A stretch of 64,000 bases of DNA from Crambe crambe (GCA_963924555.1 OZ004581.1:620001-684000); one strand, 5' to 3'; positions 23,429-53,116 are shown, counted from the first letter of the stretch. Numbers and translations are program-made. Notes: generated by a model from the letters alone, not told the origin.

Positions 23429-24497
23429 GTCATCACGAAAAGAGAAACTGCAATGGTTGGCTGTGGAGCTGGAGAGCAGGAGACCACATTCTCAAAGTAG
23501 ACTGTCTTGTGGTCAAAGTAAACAACCTAGTTATATGAAGTAATGGGTCTGGATGCAGTTGCTTGGCTTCACAGGATGGAGGGGAGGGGGAATTTGGAGT
23601 GTGGTCTTACTTTTGCACTCGTATTTTTACACATCTCTTTGAAATCGTGCACACATGCCAAATAGCTGCATTAATTAGTGGCCACATTAATATTTAGTGG
23701 TACATTACAGGCTAGAGCTCATACACAAGATAACGATCGTTCATTGTGTGTAATATCAAGTGGAGGATCTATGATTCCATATTATTGTTACTAAGCTAGC
23801 CAATGATCACCAGTGCCTAGCGCCTGCCTGCATACATGTGCCTGCATGCATGTGTCTGCATACATGTGCCTGCATGCATGTGACTGCATGCATGTGCATG
23901 TGATATAACCATCATTTGGTGAAGATGACCTACTAGCTAGCTAAGGTCTGAACCACTGACATAGACTAATTCGTTCTGTACAGGGTGGACTGGCCATGCT
24001 AGACTGGTAGCCAGATTCTTTACCAACTGCAAGGGTTTGGGGCCAGTTCTGAGCACAGAAATCCAAGACAGCATTAACAAATTAGTCTATTAACGCACTA
24101 TTTGTCACATGTCACAGAAGCCTTCAAATTGCAGTGTGCTCATTCACTGATCCTGTCGTAGGTACTTAACTAGGTATACAGTTTATTAAGTCACCTTAAG
24201 TCACCTTTCAACAAAAAGGTCACCTCTACAACTAGCAGTCTTCCCAAATTCTATGCGACCTTTGTGACCTTGCTGACTACTAAAGCGTTGGATACCTTTC
24301 TCTGATCAGGAGATGGGTGTTCCCATGAGAGGACACTCCTGAAGAGAAAGTTATCCACTCTGAGAGGTTCTTAAACCAGCCATTGAAAGAGATTAAAAGT
24401 GCACAAACCAAAATATATTCCTTCCATGATTATATTTTTTAATAGAAATTTAGCTTGGCAGATCTACTCAGCTATTTAAGTGCCCTAATTAAGGCAG

Positions 24498-24683
24498 AAG
24501 TGTTGGAAGCAAGATTCGATTGATCAGGCCTGAAATTGATATAATCCCCCAGACCACTGAAACTCTTCCATTTGCTAGAACTTTCTTTTATTATTGATTG
24601 ATAGCCACTGAATATAATAATAATTACTAAAAATATCGGTCAGGCCTGGGCCTGACTGGCCTGACCTGTTCCACCGCCTATGT
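24498..24683. repeat. Dispersed repeat family 3, second copy
   Basis: GTTGGAAGCAAGATTCGATT at the left end and GGCCTGACCTGTTCCACCG at the right end. It lies inside the segmental duplication, so a third copy is at 33505-33705. Confidence 0.75.
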
Positions 24684-25148
24684 AAGGTATCTAGCTACAC
24701 ATTGAACTAGTGCCCAGTGCCCTAAGCTATCATTGAACTGCAGTGCCCTAAGGTATCTAGTTAGCTATCATGCATTGAACTAATACCCTAAGGTATCTAG
24801 ACATCATTGAACTAGTGCCCTAAGGTTTAATTAAAAGAGCACTGCCCTAAGGTACCTTGAAAGAAGATGGCAGGTTAGATCTGCAGCTGCAGCCAGCCGA
24901 GGAGTCAGTGGAAAGGGAGATGGTGGAACTAGATAGCTATAAAAGGTGACCTCTTCGAGGGGTTTACTACAGAGCCTGGCTGCTAGTCTCTAAGTTTCCT
25001 GGCAGCTAAGGCAGTTTACTAATCATGGGGGAGGGGCTTGTACATGTAGTACGCATGCGCACATAAGTCAATCGATTTGATAACAATACTGAAGAGGTTA
25101 AAAATGTGGTTCATACTGTATCAGTGTTATTATTCTCAACTGATTGGT

Positions 25149-31935
<6,787 letters not shown>

Positions 31936-34147
31936 GTTTATTAGGAGGGTTTGGTGGGGGAAGTGATATCAAGTGAGGTGATCAATTTATGTACATAAGG
32001 AGGTTGTAGAAAGATATCTTCCTATGACTTTGGAGGTCTCTCTAAGCCAGCCTGCATAGTTTAAAAAATCACATAATCATGCAGCCTGAGCATATGAAAT
32101 GAATAAATAAATAAACAACATTCCTTTCTAGCACTTTAATTGATTCAAAAACTTTGAAACAGCTCAGCTAACAAGATAAATTGGGGCACTCTAAGTAGTA
32201 CACTCCCCCCCTCCCTCCCCCCCTCCCCCGTCTATTTGCATTCCTTTTCCCATAATTATTACAAGCATTTTTGTAGGAGTGTGCATACCCCAAGTGTGCA
32301 TGCTCGGTATACCCCAAGTGTGCATGCTCGGTATACCCCAAGTGTGCATGCTCAGTATACCCCAAGTATGCATGCTCAGTATACCCCAAGTGTGCATGCT
32401 CAGTATACCCCAAGGTCATCACGAAAAGAGAAACTGCAATGGTTGGCTGTGGAGCTGGAGAGCAGGAGACCACATTCTCAAAGTAGACTGTCTTGTGGTC
32501 AAAGTAAACAACCTAGTTATATGAAGTAATGGGTCTGGATGCAGTTGCTTGGCTTCACAGGATGGAGGGGAGGGGGAATTTGGAGTGTGGTCTTACTTTT
32601 GCACTCGTATTTTTACACATCTCTTTGAAATCGTGCACACATGCCAAATAGCTGCATTAATTAGTGGCCACATTAATATTTAGTGGTACATTACAGGCTA
32701 GAGCTCATACACAAGATAACGATCGTTCATTGTGTGTAATATCAAGTGGAGGATCTATGATTCCATATTATTGTTACTAAGCTAGCCAATGATCACCAGT
32801 GCCTAGCGCCTGCCTGCATACATGTGCCTGCATGCATGTGTCTGCATACATGTGCCTGCATGCATGTGACTGCATGCATGTGCATGTGATATAACCATCA
32901 TTTGGTGAAGATGACCTACTAGCTAGCTAAGGTCTGAACCACTGACATAGACTAATTCGTTCTGTACAGGGTGGACTGGCCATGCTAGACTGGTAGCCAG
33001 ATTTTTTACCAACTGCAAGGGAAGGAAAGGGTTTGGGGCCAGTTCTGAGCACAGAAATCCAAGACAGCGTTAACAAATTAGTCTATTAACGCACTATTTG
33101 TCACATGTCACAGAAGCCTTCAAATTGCAGTGTGCTCATTCACTGATCCTGTCGTAGGTACTTAACTAGGTATACAGTTTATTAAGTCACCTTAAGTCAC
33201 CTTTCAACAAAAAGGTCACCTCTACAACTAGCAGTCTTCCCAAATTCTATGCGACCTTTGTGACCTTGCTGACTACTAAAGCGTTGGATACCTTTCTCTG
33301 ATCAGGAGATGGGTGTTCCCATGAGAGGACACTCCTGAAGAGAAAGTTATCCACTCTGAGAGGTTCTTAAACCAGCCATTGAAAGAGATTATAGTGATTA
33401 AAAGTGCACAAACCAAAATATATTCCTTCCATGATTATATTTTTTAATAGAAATTTAGCTTGGCAGATCTACTCAGCTATTTAAGTGCCCTAATTAAGGC
33501 AGAAGTGTTGGAAGCAAGATTCGATTGATCAGGCCTGAAATTGATATAATCCCCCAGACCACTGAAACTCTTCAATTTGCTAGAACTTTCTTTTTTTATT
33601 GATTGATAACCACTGAATATGATTGATAGCCACTGAATATAATAATAATTACCAAAAATATCGGTCTGGGCCTGACTGGCCTGACCTGTTCCACGCCTAT
33701 GTAAGGTATCTAGCTACACATTGAACTAGTGCCCAGTGCCCTAAGCTATCATTGAACTGCAGTGCCCCATGCATTGAACTAATACCCTAAGGTATCTAGA
33801 CATCATTGAACTAGTGCCCTAAGGTTTAATTAAAAGAGCACTGCCCTAAGGTACCTTGAAAGAAGATGACAGGTTAGATCTGCAGCTGCAGCCAGCCGAG
33901 GAGTCAGTGGAAAGGGAGATGGTGGAACTAGATAGCTATAAAAGGTGACCTCTTCGAGGGGTTTACTACAGAGCCTGGCTGCTAGTCTCTAAGTTTCCTG
34001 GCAGCTAAGGCAGTTTACTAATCATGGGGGAGGGGCTTGTACATGTAGTACGCATGCGCACATAAGTCGATCGATTTGATAACAATACTGAAGAGGTTAA
34101 AAATGTGGTTCATACTGTATCAGTGTTATTATTCTCAACTGATTGGT
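31936..34147. other. Intergenic between GPCR B and GPCR C (duplicate)
   Basis: Near-identical to 22949-25148. It holds the 24-bp minisatellite (32277-32415), a family 3 repeat (33505-33705) and the ATTGAACTAGTGCCCTAAGG repeats. No independent gene is visible. Confidence 0.6.
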
Positions 34148-44172
<10,025 letters not shown>

Positions 44173-44306
44173 GATTGCTCGACCACGGTAGGTATGATTG
44201 ATTTTTTTTATCGACACTATCGAGCCACACCCACCTTACCAATAATATGGTAAAGGTCGACAACAACTGGATTATTAAATTTAAGGGCATGATATGAGTG
44301 AAGAAG
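44173..44306. promoter_or_regulatory. 134-bp shared promoter between GPCR C and TMTC
   Basis: The two start codons face away from each other with only 134 bp between, so both promoters and 5' UTRs must share this space unless upstream non-coding exons exist. It contains two TATCGA motifs (44209-44214 and 44218-44223), a CACACCCACC box and CCAAT. No TATA box is obvious. Confidence 0.6.
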
Positions 44307-47300
44307 ATGAATCCCCGGTACTTCCTCAAGCTCCTAGCGACCGCCTTTCTCTGTTCGGCAGTAGGGATTCTAATCTACTTAAATACTCTTCGCTGTGGGA
44401 TAGTTTACGATGACGAACCCGCCATCAAGAAGAACCAAGACCTTCGTCCTCACACACCCTGGACAGACCTTTTCATTCACGATTTTTGGGGTGCAGAAAT
44501 GACGAGCACCAGTAGCCATAAATCATATCGTCCTCTCTGTGTCGCCACCTACCGGCTGAATTACCTCTTGCACGGTTTGGAGCCTATCGGGTATCATCTT
44601 GTAAACGTCCTTCTTCATGGCAGCGTGTGTTTTTTCTTCGTATTTCTCTGTGGCGTTATATTTTGTGATTGTATTTGGCCCTCAGCCATTGCTGGAATGG
44701 TATTTGCAGTCCATCCTATTCACACTGAAGCTGTAAGTGGGTGTGGTCAGAGGTTAGTGGGTACGTATATGGTCAGAGATTAGTGGGTGTGGTCAGAGGT
44801 TAGTGGATGTGGCCAGAAAAACAAAAAAAATTCCAGTAAAAGAATTTCTTCACTGACAGTGCCTCCAATGCTCCCATTTGTATTTTCAGTAAAGTTTACC
44901 TAAATTCAGTATTATTTTTTCACATAATAGTGATGGTTGGTTGGAGGCTCTGCACTGGTCACATGACACTGGCATATGTATAAGCTTCAAGCCTGCATCG
45001 GCTTTCCAAAAATTCCTTTATATATGGAGGAACATGAAGACTTCTCCATCAAGTCATCATGTGTGTCAGTGGATGTGATCCTTATGGATCACACTCAAGG
45101 TCCTCATAAAGAACCATGTAGTGTGAACGCATATTGGGTTTGTGGCTCTTTCTTCTTCCCCACTTCCTCCCCAAGGAATTCCAATGAATATCATTACATT
45201 AATTAAGAACGTCAGATACGGTTGGAAGAACCCTATGGTTACAAGCCAAATCCATTCTTGTGGGCTTTTTCAGTACTAACCAACGAGAAACTGGTATCCT
45301 TATGTCTCTATCCATCCATCCTTTGTATTTGTCTGTAGGTTGCAGGACTTGTAGGACGAACAGAGCTTCTCTCTGCTCTCTTCTTCATTTTGGCCTTTCT
45401 TTCCTATCAAAGGAGCATCTCTAATGGTATCCATAAAGCTAGAAATAACTGCTGGTCACTGGTCATTCTCCAATTGTTCTTGGAAATGGAAGACCAAATT
45501 TTCTTAGTAATATTGCGTTGATAAGTTGCCTTTTGTTTCAGACGTGAGATGGAGATGGATTCTTCTAACCCTATTCTTTAGCCTTTGTTCGGTGCTGAGC
45601 AAGGAGCAGGGCATCACTGTCGTTGCCGTGTGTGTGACTTATGAATTCTTCATCCATCATAAGGTGAGGTAAATCAGTCTGAAGAAGGGCCTCCTTGCCT
45701 TGTAATCTAGTTTGTAATCTAATTTGTAATCTAGTTTGTAATCTAATTTGTAATCTAGTCTGTAATCTAGTTTGTAATAAATTATAATCTAGTCTGTAAT
45801 CTAGTCTGTAATCACTAATTCGTAATCTAGTCTGTAATCCAGTCTGTAAACTAGTCTGTAATCTACAGTGTGTCATGTATACAGATGACCTGGAGCAGCA
45901 GTCTACATCTACTTGGTACTTTGACCTTTGACCGTGTGAACCTTCCGAAATGGTTCTCGTCCTTCCTGACCCGCAGCCTCTCCCTGGCTGCCTTCACCAT
46001 CATCTTCGTGGTCCTGAGGGTCTACCTCATGAAAGGAGGACCCATCATCTTCACACAGTTAGTGATTTCTTTAACTGTTAGTATTATGCATGGTTGCTTT
46101 TGTTCTGTCAAAAAGTTCTCCCTGAAGGTATTGTGAGTGTAGGCGCAAGATAAGGCATGTGGTTTTTTCCCCCATGAGGTATCTTCAACTATGACAATCC
46201 TCGGAAAGTCTCCATCAAGCTTAGCATCTGTAGAGCTTCCCTTAGCTTGCTCGATGGTAACTAAAAAGACTTGCATAGTGATATTTTGCTTAACTTTCTC
46301 AAAATTCCAAATTTCAAAGACCAGTAGATAGATGATGGCTGATTGCCTTCCAGGACTATGCTCACCTTGATGTTAACTCCACCCACCTACCCATCTCCCA
46401 GCTATTATTATGGTTAATTGCTTATACATTCCAACGGTTAACGAGCTTTTAGAAATATTCACGACCTCCCAAAATTAAATTCCTGGCATGTGCACAGTGG
46501 AAGTGGTTAAGTTAGTAAACCCAACATATCGTTCCAGTACTGAGTGGCTATAAAAATGAACAGAACATCTCAAGAACTTTGACATTCTTGTATCAGGTAC
46601 TTGATTATATATTTTAATGTGTTCAATCAATTTTTGGAAAGCCAAAGTGGCTTGATAAAGACTCGTGTAGCCTGGTTCCCTGGGAACAAGGGACATGTAG
46701 ATTTGTTTCACAATCCTTTGTCACTCACCTTAAAAAAAGTCTATGATATATGCTATTAACTGTTGCAATTCTTAGGTAACAGGCAAAGCTTTCGTTACCT
46801 CCAGGACTAATTTTGAGTAGACTCCACCCACATGATGTTAGCTCTACCTACCTGGTAACCCCTTCCCTCTCTCTTGCAGTGCACAGCTTCTTGCAATGCA
46901 AAGGTTAACAAGCTTTTGGTATCTGATAATGATATTCATGACCTCCCAAAATTGCATTCCTGATGTGGAAGTGGTTTGGTATGTAGTAAACCCAATGTAC
47001 CATTCCAACAATGAGTGGCTATAAAAATAGAACTGGACTTTACCCTGTGTTGGGTTGCATTTACATTCTTTTATTAGGTATTTGAAAATGTTTCAACAAT
47101 TTTTGGAAAGCCAAAGTGGCTTGATAAAGATCTTTCTTGTTAGTTCAAATTAGAAGGAGTGTGTGTGTGTGAAATCTGTAGTTAATTTAAGTAACATGAA
47201 AATTATAGAAATCAAAAATCAAAGCAAATACGGTTAAGACTTGAGGTCCTCCACTATAATAATTGTATGTTTGGGACGTGATATGGTGCTGATTAGATGA

Positions 47301-50300
47301 GACACATTAACTGCCTCTGGTCGCTTGTCTTTATCTTCAGAGAGGCAAGAATGTATTATCTTCTTTAATGGATTAGTATCTGGAATCTTTTCGAAGAGTG
47401 AAGTAAGCACCGATTTCCGATTTAGATGTACTTTGACCTGTATTATCTGCGTTGCTATGACACCGAAGGAGTAAACATCAATGCTATAGCTGTAGTCAAC
47501 AGGATAATCTCTTGCTTCAGGGGGAAAATAAACTTCTCTTTGACCAATTGCTGTAAGAGTTGCACTCATTTTGTCATGTGGTATGAGCCGGGACATTCTA
47601 AAGTCAGCTATTTTTGCCACTGGACAGCCACCATTCTCATCCAATGAAAGTAGCACATTATCGTCACAAAGATCACGATGGACAATCTCTTTTGAATGCA
47701 GAAATGCAAGACCTTCAGAAATATCCCTACATAAGTTTAGTTGGTATTCAAGGGACAATTTTTCATCGTTTCTATCTTCTAGATATTTCTTGAGACTGCA
47801 ATCCATTAATTCCATGATCAGGATTGGAAGATTAGATTTTGGTTCAGTAACGGTGGCCAGATGTTGAACAATATTCTTGTGTTTCAGCATTTTCAAAAAA
47901 TTACATTCTTTTTTAAACCTCTCAAGAGCCTCTGTTTGAATTCTACCTGTGTTTAAGCCAGTTGCCATCTCTTGAGCATGATGTGCAAGGAGTTTCGCTG
48001 CACAAGTATAACCATTGTAGATAGCTCTGAAAACGGTACCAAATGCTCCATTGCCAATATTATACTCAGTCTTGATATCAAGATCCTTATACTGATCTGT
48101 ATAAGTTTATTGAAGCTAATAATTATCCATGTGTGATGATGTTACTTATATTACCTTGATCATTCATAGCAGTCTTTCTCCTCTGAGGCACTTTATGTTA
48201 CAGCAAAACATTAGTCCACATTGACATACACAGCAAAGAAATATGAAAATAAGCAAGAAGCTAATATGAAAGAACTCTTGGTGATAATTTCTCCTAGAAC
48301 CATTTCGAATTGATATGAATCTACAGGAACGAAGTACATGGTGAAATGATACAGTGGAAAATAGATATACCTCTATATAGATGAACGTTTTCCATTTGAT
48401 TCCATGGCACTCCATTAGCGGGATCTCTTACTACTGCTGTGCATGTATATGCTTTATAGTCATTTGACTGGACATTAAAGATAGTCAAGGAAGATTGATA
48501 GTTCACATTTGACACTTTATAATGTGTGCTGTTTGGTGGTACATCCCAGTGGATATTGTAGGCTTGCTCTAGAGCTCCTATTGGTATAGGACACGGCATT
48601 GTTACGGTATTTCCATTTCTAGTCCAAAAAGTTGTATTCCATTTTGGAGAGTACGCAGGGTTTGCTATATGAAATAGATCATTAGTAGTTGCTATGCTTT
48701 GGTTCTTATTTACGTACCTGCAATCGGCCCAACTCCTTGACTCTTTGCACCACCTGCTTTCCCACAATAGAAAGTTCCCTCATATCGTGGTTTGAGTATA
48801 AACCTCACTGCTGCAACATCATTAGGGATTATCTTGATAGCTCTGTCTTCCATTCGTGAGATATCTTCTTCAATGTTAGTTTCATTGACCCAAAAACTGA
48901 TATTTGCAGTGGTTAAACCATTGGGAACGTGGCATTGGAGAAGCAGTTCATTTTTAATTCTATCGTAGGTTAACTCAAACGATAGATTTTCAGAACTTCC
49001 TTGCACTGAGATGAATAGAAAAATCAAGAGACAGTTTTCCAATAGAGGCCACATTTTGATAACACTCTATCTCTCTCTTTTGTTACAACCTGCTAGCTAA
49101 TTATATAGTCATTTCTAATAACATTCATGCATTGAGGGAGAACACCGGGGATTTATTTTTGTGTGATGAATTTTAGTCATTCGAAAAAAAAAAATATTCA
49201 TAATTATTGTTGGTGGGCAATTTATGGAGAGCTGATGAGCTTGATTTCACACTTACCACTACACTTTCCAAATCTATCCCTTGGTTTCTGGAACTTCACT
49301 CCCTGATAGCCCTGATAAAAAATTATGTTCCTTTTATTTCTGTGTTATACGTATATAGAAATGTGAATCCACCTCTCTTCATGGAGACCCCTTACCGACA
49401 ACTGAACTGGCTCTACCTTGTCTTCGTGAACACATGGCAACTACTCAACCCAAACTTCCTCTGTCCAGACTGGAGATTCGGAACCATCCCCCTCATCACG
49501 TCTATAACAGACCCAAGAAACATCCTCACAATGTTAACTTTTGCAAGTATAATCTACCTTGGAGTACATAGCGTTCGATACAATACAAATCATGCAAAGA
49601 TGCTATTCTTTGGTTTATCTCTGACGATCTTTCCCTTTATACCTGCGTCAAACCTCTTCTTCCCTGTTGGATTTGTAGTTGCAGAGAGAGTCTTATACAG
49701 TCCGAGCATGGGATTCTGTTTTGTGATTGGCTATGGTATTTTCCACCTTCTCAAGACGAAAAGACATTTCTTCGTTCGTGGTGTGGTCATTTTGTGCCTC
49801 TTGGGACTAATAGGGTTAATGGCATCGAGGGTTATTCGTAGAAACAAAGAATGGGAAAGTAACGCGACTCTGTACACATCTGGAGTTCGCTGCAACTCGA
49901 AGAGTGGAGTCATGTTGACGAATCTCGGCATTGAACACGGCCGGATGAAGAACTTCTCCTTTGCTGAGAAGCTGTACAGAAGGTCAATGGAAATCGCTCC
50001 AGAGCACTCGAGAGGGTATTCAAATTTCGGAGGCTTGATGGAAGCCCTGAAGAAATATGACAAGGCTGAAGAGGTACTACTATTTGTGTGGTAGTGAGTG
50101 TCTGTAATATTAACCTTTGTACTATTAACCTTTGTACTATTAACCTTTGTACTATTACAGTTGATTTAATAGTAAGCAGTACAAATGTCACACTACCCTT
50201 GTACCTTGTACCCAGGCCCGCTTATTTCATCCCGGGTATGATAGTCACATCCTAATCCATGACCCACCCACCATCTCTATCATGTGATCATTAAGGGTTA

Positions 50301-51063
50301 CTAGCTATCTGTTTATCTATTACACCAATGTGATATCATTATTCTGTGCAATCCCACCTGTTTAACCAGGCCACCCTCTCTATTACATCCATGTGATGTC
50401 ATTAAGGATCGCGTTATATATCCACCATCTCGTATCACAGCAATGTGATGTAATCATCATGGTCTCCCCTGCTAATAACCATGTGATGGAGTTCCAAGCA
50501 CTAGACCCCCAGAGCTATATCGGTCTCTATTACAGCCATGTGATATGATATCATGCAATCCTGTTTATAAGTACCAAGGGTCACGAACGTCTCAAAGAAG
50601 CAGTTTATTCGTTTCTTCCTCTCTTTTATAGGCTCTAAGAAAAGCAGTGATTCTCGGAGTCAAAGATAGCACAGGTACTAAAGTGCTGGAAGCTTACACC
50701 TTCCTCATCAATAGTGTAATTCTGAGGAAAGGTAGCGACCGATACCAGGATGCTCTTGACCTCTGGGACCAGGCTCTGGCAGCCTACCCCAAATATGCCT
50801 ATATTTATGGAATGAAAGGTTCACTCCTACAGAAAATAGGACTGACTAAAGAAGCTAGAGAGCCTCTGGAATTGTCCGTGCAGAGCAAAGTGGGAATAGC
50901 AGACCCGTACTATTACCTTGGTATGAACTATCTTGTGGAGGAGGGTGTGGTCAAGCAGAAAAGAATGGGACTAATTGAAAATCTATTCAAGAGGGCTTTG
51001 GAGATTGATCCTAACCATTCCATGGCATCAGCTGAACTTTCAAAACTGAAGCAAAGTAGGTAG
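44307..51063 (+). CDS. TMTC: TMTC-family O-mannosyltransferase (TM + TPR)
   Basis: Six exons: 44307-44732, 45339-45426, 45542-45663, 45885-46057, 49359-50073, 50632-51063. Phases match; 651 aa. The start is ATG 44307; an in-frame GTG just upstream is not used. TMTC proteins are ER multi-pass enzymes that O-mannosylate cadherin-type EC domains using dolichol-phosphate-mannose. Sequence evidence: N-terminal membrane helix, VYDDEPAI and SYRPL motifs, FAVHPIHTEAV, NPNFLCPDWRFGTIPLI, then several TM helices and about four TPRs (NLGIEHGRMKNFSFAEKLYR onward). It is shorter than vertebrate TMTC3 (about 914 aa) because there are fewer TPRs. The 3.3-kb intron 4 hosts a complete antisense kinase gene. 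The exon-4 donor is a less usual GTTAGT. Confidence 0.9.
45700..45872. repeat. 14-bp minisatellite in TMTC intron 3
   Basis: About ten copies of CTAGTCTGTAATCTAGTTTG-type units ending 12 bp before the acceptor of exon 45885. Confidence 0.9.
46360..47130. repeat. Diverged direct repeat pair in TMTC intron 4
   Basis: Segments 46360-46665 and 46815-47130 share blocks in the same order: GTTAACGAGCTTTT/GTTAACAAGCTTTT, GACCTCCCAAAATT, GAGTGGCTATAAAAAT, and TTTTTGGAAAGCCAAAGTGG. They are an old tandem duplication or two copies of one element. Confidence 0.7.
47234..49054 (-). CDS. Two-Ig receptor protein kinase nested in TMTC intron
   Basis: Exons, descending: 48718-49054, 48371-48664, about 48230-48320, about 48155-48182, 47234-48096; introns are ~47-58 nt. 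About 536 aa. Signal peptide (MWPLLENCLLIFLFISVQG); two Ig-like domains (YEGTFYCGKAGG; SNDYKAYTCTAV); one TM helix; a kinase domain with GNGAFGTVF loop, CAAK lysine (~284), HRDLCDDNVLL (Asp ~391), DFR instead of DFG (~414), PPEA and DVYSFGV. Motifs resemble the tyrosine kinase/TKL boundary (compare DFGMSR in tyrosine kinases), but HRDLCDDN is not the classic RTK HRDLAARN. The whole gene lies antisense within TMTC intron 4. The TM-exon 3' boundary is ambiguous by 2 nt, and an alternative frame also encodes a hydrophobic helix. Confidence 0.8.
50106..50158. repeat. 15-bp repeat in TMTC intron 5
   Basis: About four copies of TTAACCTTTGTACTA shortly after the donor of exon 49359-50073. Confidence 0.9.
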
Positions 51064-51778
51064 CCAATCATTGCATTAAACAATATTTTTTGTACATTTT
51101 TTAATGTTGACGACCATTGGGTAAACTGAGCATGCGCACTCGGGCTCGCAATGAAGTGCGCTTAGCAGAAGTATGTGGGTGGGGCTTGTGGTGTGCCCCG
51201 CCCCATCAATAATCCCACAGGATCTTATTACAAAACAAATTGCAATGTACAGTAGTACAGTATAGTAGTTTAATAGCTGAACCACGATCATCCTTCAAGT
51301 TCAAGTCCATCGCAAACATCTGAAGTGGCCAAAGCTGCAGAAACAGTATCATCTTCTGGATTGTCTAAGTAAAGAAGGTAAGGAGACATAATAATAATGG
51401 TGCTGAATGTTTCTCGGGTAGCTACATAATTTCTGCTCGTCACTGTTTATTTACAATACGCTTACACTTAGCTAGAATAAGAATCATGTCCCAAGCCAGC
51501 TGACTAGGCCTATAATTATAGGCAAGCTAGCTGTGCCCCAGGCCAAGGTTTTCTTTTGCAGGCATCTTGCTGTGTTGTTTGCAGCTAGCTAGCTACAGCT
51601 TTAAATAATTTATATGAAACTGCTGCATTTTATTTTGACTGGCCAGCTGTTCACAATTGCCTTCATGGAGGTTTACTGTTAATTTTTTATTTCCTCCTTA
51701 TTTTATTTTAAAACCATTAGCTAATTCAATATATAGAGACAGACTCATAGAGAGTCAGAGAGAGAGAGACTCATAGAG

Positions 51779-51833
<55 letters not shown>

Positions 51834-53100
51834 ACTGTGTTCAACTGCACTAAAATATTTGTTCCTTTAAGGATCTTTTGTGTTAGCTAGCCCCAGACAC
51901 TGTAATATGTGGGAACTACCTGCCCTATTGTATATCCGAACACCATAAGGAGTAATTTTACTACAATATAATGTCTTCTAATTCGCTACTACCCTACCAT
52001 ATGTATTCTCTAAGCCACGTCATGCACTTTGTTTCTGAACGTGAGAGAGAGAGAGAGAGAGTCCATAAAATAACAGATAGTTATTGTTAAAGACTATGTC
52101 ACACTTCTCTGTTATGCTATGTAGTATATCCAAGCATGTAACTAGTATATCCAAGCATGTAGCTAGTATATCCAACCATGTAACTTGTATATTTAATAGT
52201 ATGTGTAGCTAGGAATCTAAGCACAATTTTTTAGTGATCATCCAAGCATAATAGTTCATAACAGCTCAGGATTCTATCATATCCAAACATAATAGCTCAG
52301 GATTCTATCATATCCAAGCATAACAACTAAGGATACTATCATATCCAGCTTAATAGCTAAGGATTCTATCGTATGGAGATTCTTTCACAGATATACTATT
52401 CGTCCTTTTAAGGGAAAATCTTGCAGCTGTTCAACTGTTATTTCAGACACTCGTACTTTGTCCCTTTGTCTGTTCTTCAAACATGTTGAAACTCGATCAT
52501 GCTTCTTCTTTCTTCTTCACTGATCAGTGTTTCTTTCTTAACCAGGTCTGTGTGTGTGGATGTGAAGAGTACGTGCAACGTTGCTCTTTCTTCTCTCTTA
52601 TAAGTTCTTGAACCTGGCCATCATGTGAACGTTATCTTATTTTAGATTTTAGGTGTAGAAAAAGGCAATTTGTAACAATCAGAACTTTATTGTTGTCAAA
52701 ACCTCCAGATTCCTTGTAAATATGCTGTTAAATTGTTCACCATATTTAATTACCCATTGACCTTTAAAGTGTTTCCCAAGATCAAAATGCTTGTCTCGAA
52801 AGGACCCGAAAATCCTTATCAAAATAGTGCTCATTAATGTCAGCTTCTTTATGGGAATTATTAGTGTTCATTAACCATTTTCTTGGAGAAATATAATGTC
52901 AGCTTCTTTATGGAAATGCCATTAACAACACAGCTGCTCTGTTCATAGGTTCTTCAAGAGAGGGAAAAGATCGCGTAGTTTACTCAGCTGAAAAGGTTGA
53001 AGTTCTACATTCCATTAAACCACATCGCTTACAGGCAGAGTACTCATGGCCACTTAAGCTGCTCTTTTGACTTCATTTCACATTTACTGGATGGCTAGAG
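51064..53100. other. Intergenic downstream of TMTC, repeat-rich
   Basis: No convincing coding exon. It contains (GA)n at 51760-51831, a CTAGTATATCCAAGCATGTA repeat (52125-52200) and a 29-bp repeat with GGATTCTATCATATCCAAGC (52240-52375). A donor AAGAAG/GTAAGG at 51377 could end a 5' UTR exon of the triple-PTB gene, as that gene's coding exon starts at an acceptor. Confidence 0.5.
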
Positions 53101-53116
53101 ATAATGACATACTTCC

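Larger units (their letters stand above)
22949..25148. other. Intergenic between GPCR A and GPCR B
   Basis: The start region of A and the 3' side of B. Contents: a 24-bp minisatellite (23286-23428), TGCATGCATGTG-rich sequence near 23830, a family 3 repeat, and repeats of ATTGAACTAGTGCCCTAAGG (24700-24850). A TATAAAAG on the plus strand (~24937) faces away from both genes. A possible extra 3' exon of gene B cannot be excluded here. The whole stretch is repeated at 31936-34147. Confidence 0.6.

Noticed and set aside
44298-44306. Upstream GTG as TMTC start
   Set aside because: Non-ATG; ATG 44307 begins a normal hydrophobic N-terminus.
46360-47130. Retroelement or virus-like insertion in TMTC intron 4
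   Set aside because: No reverse transcriptase, capsid or terminal repeat structure is visible. I saw no virus-derived element anywhere in the window.
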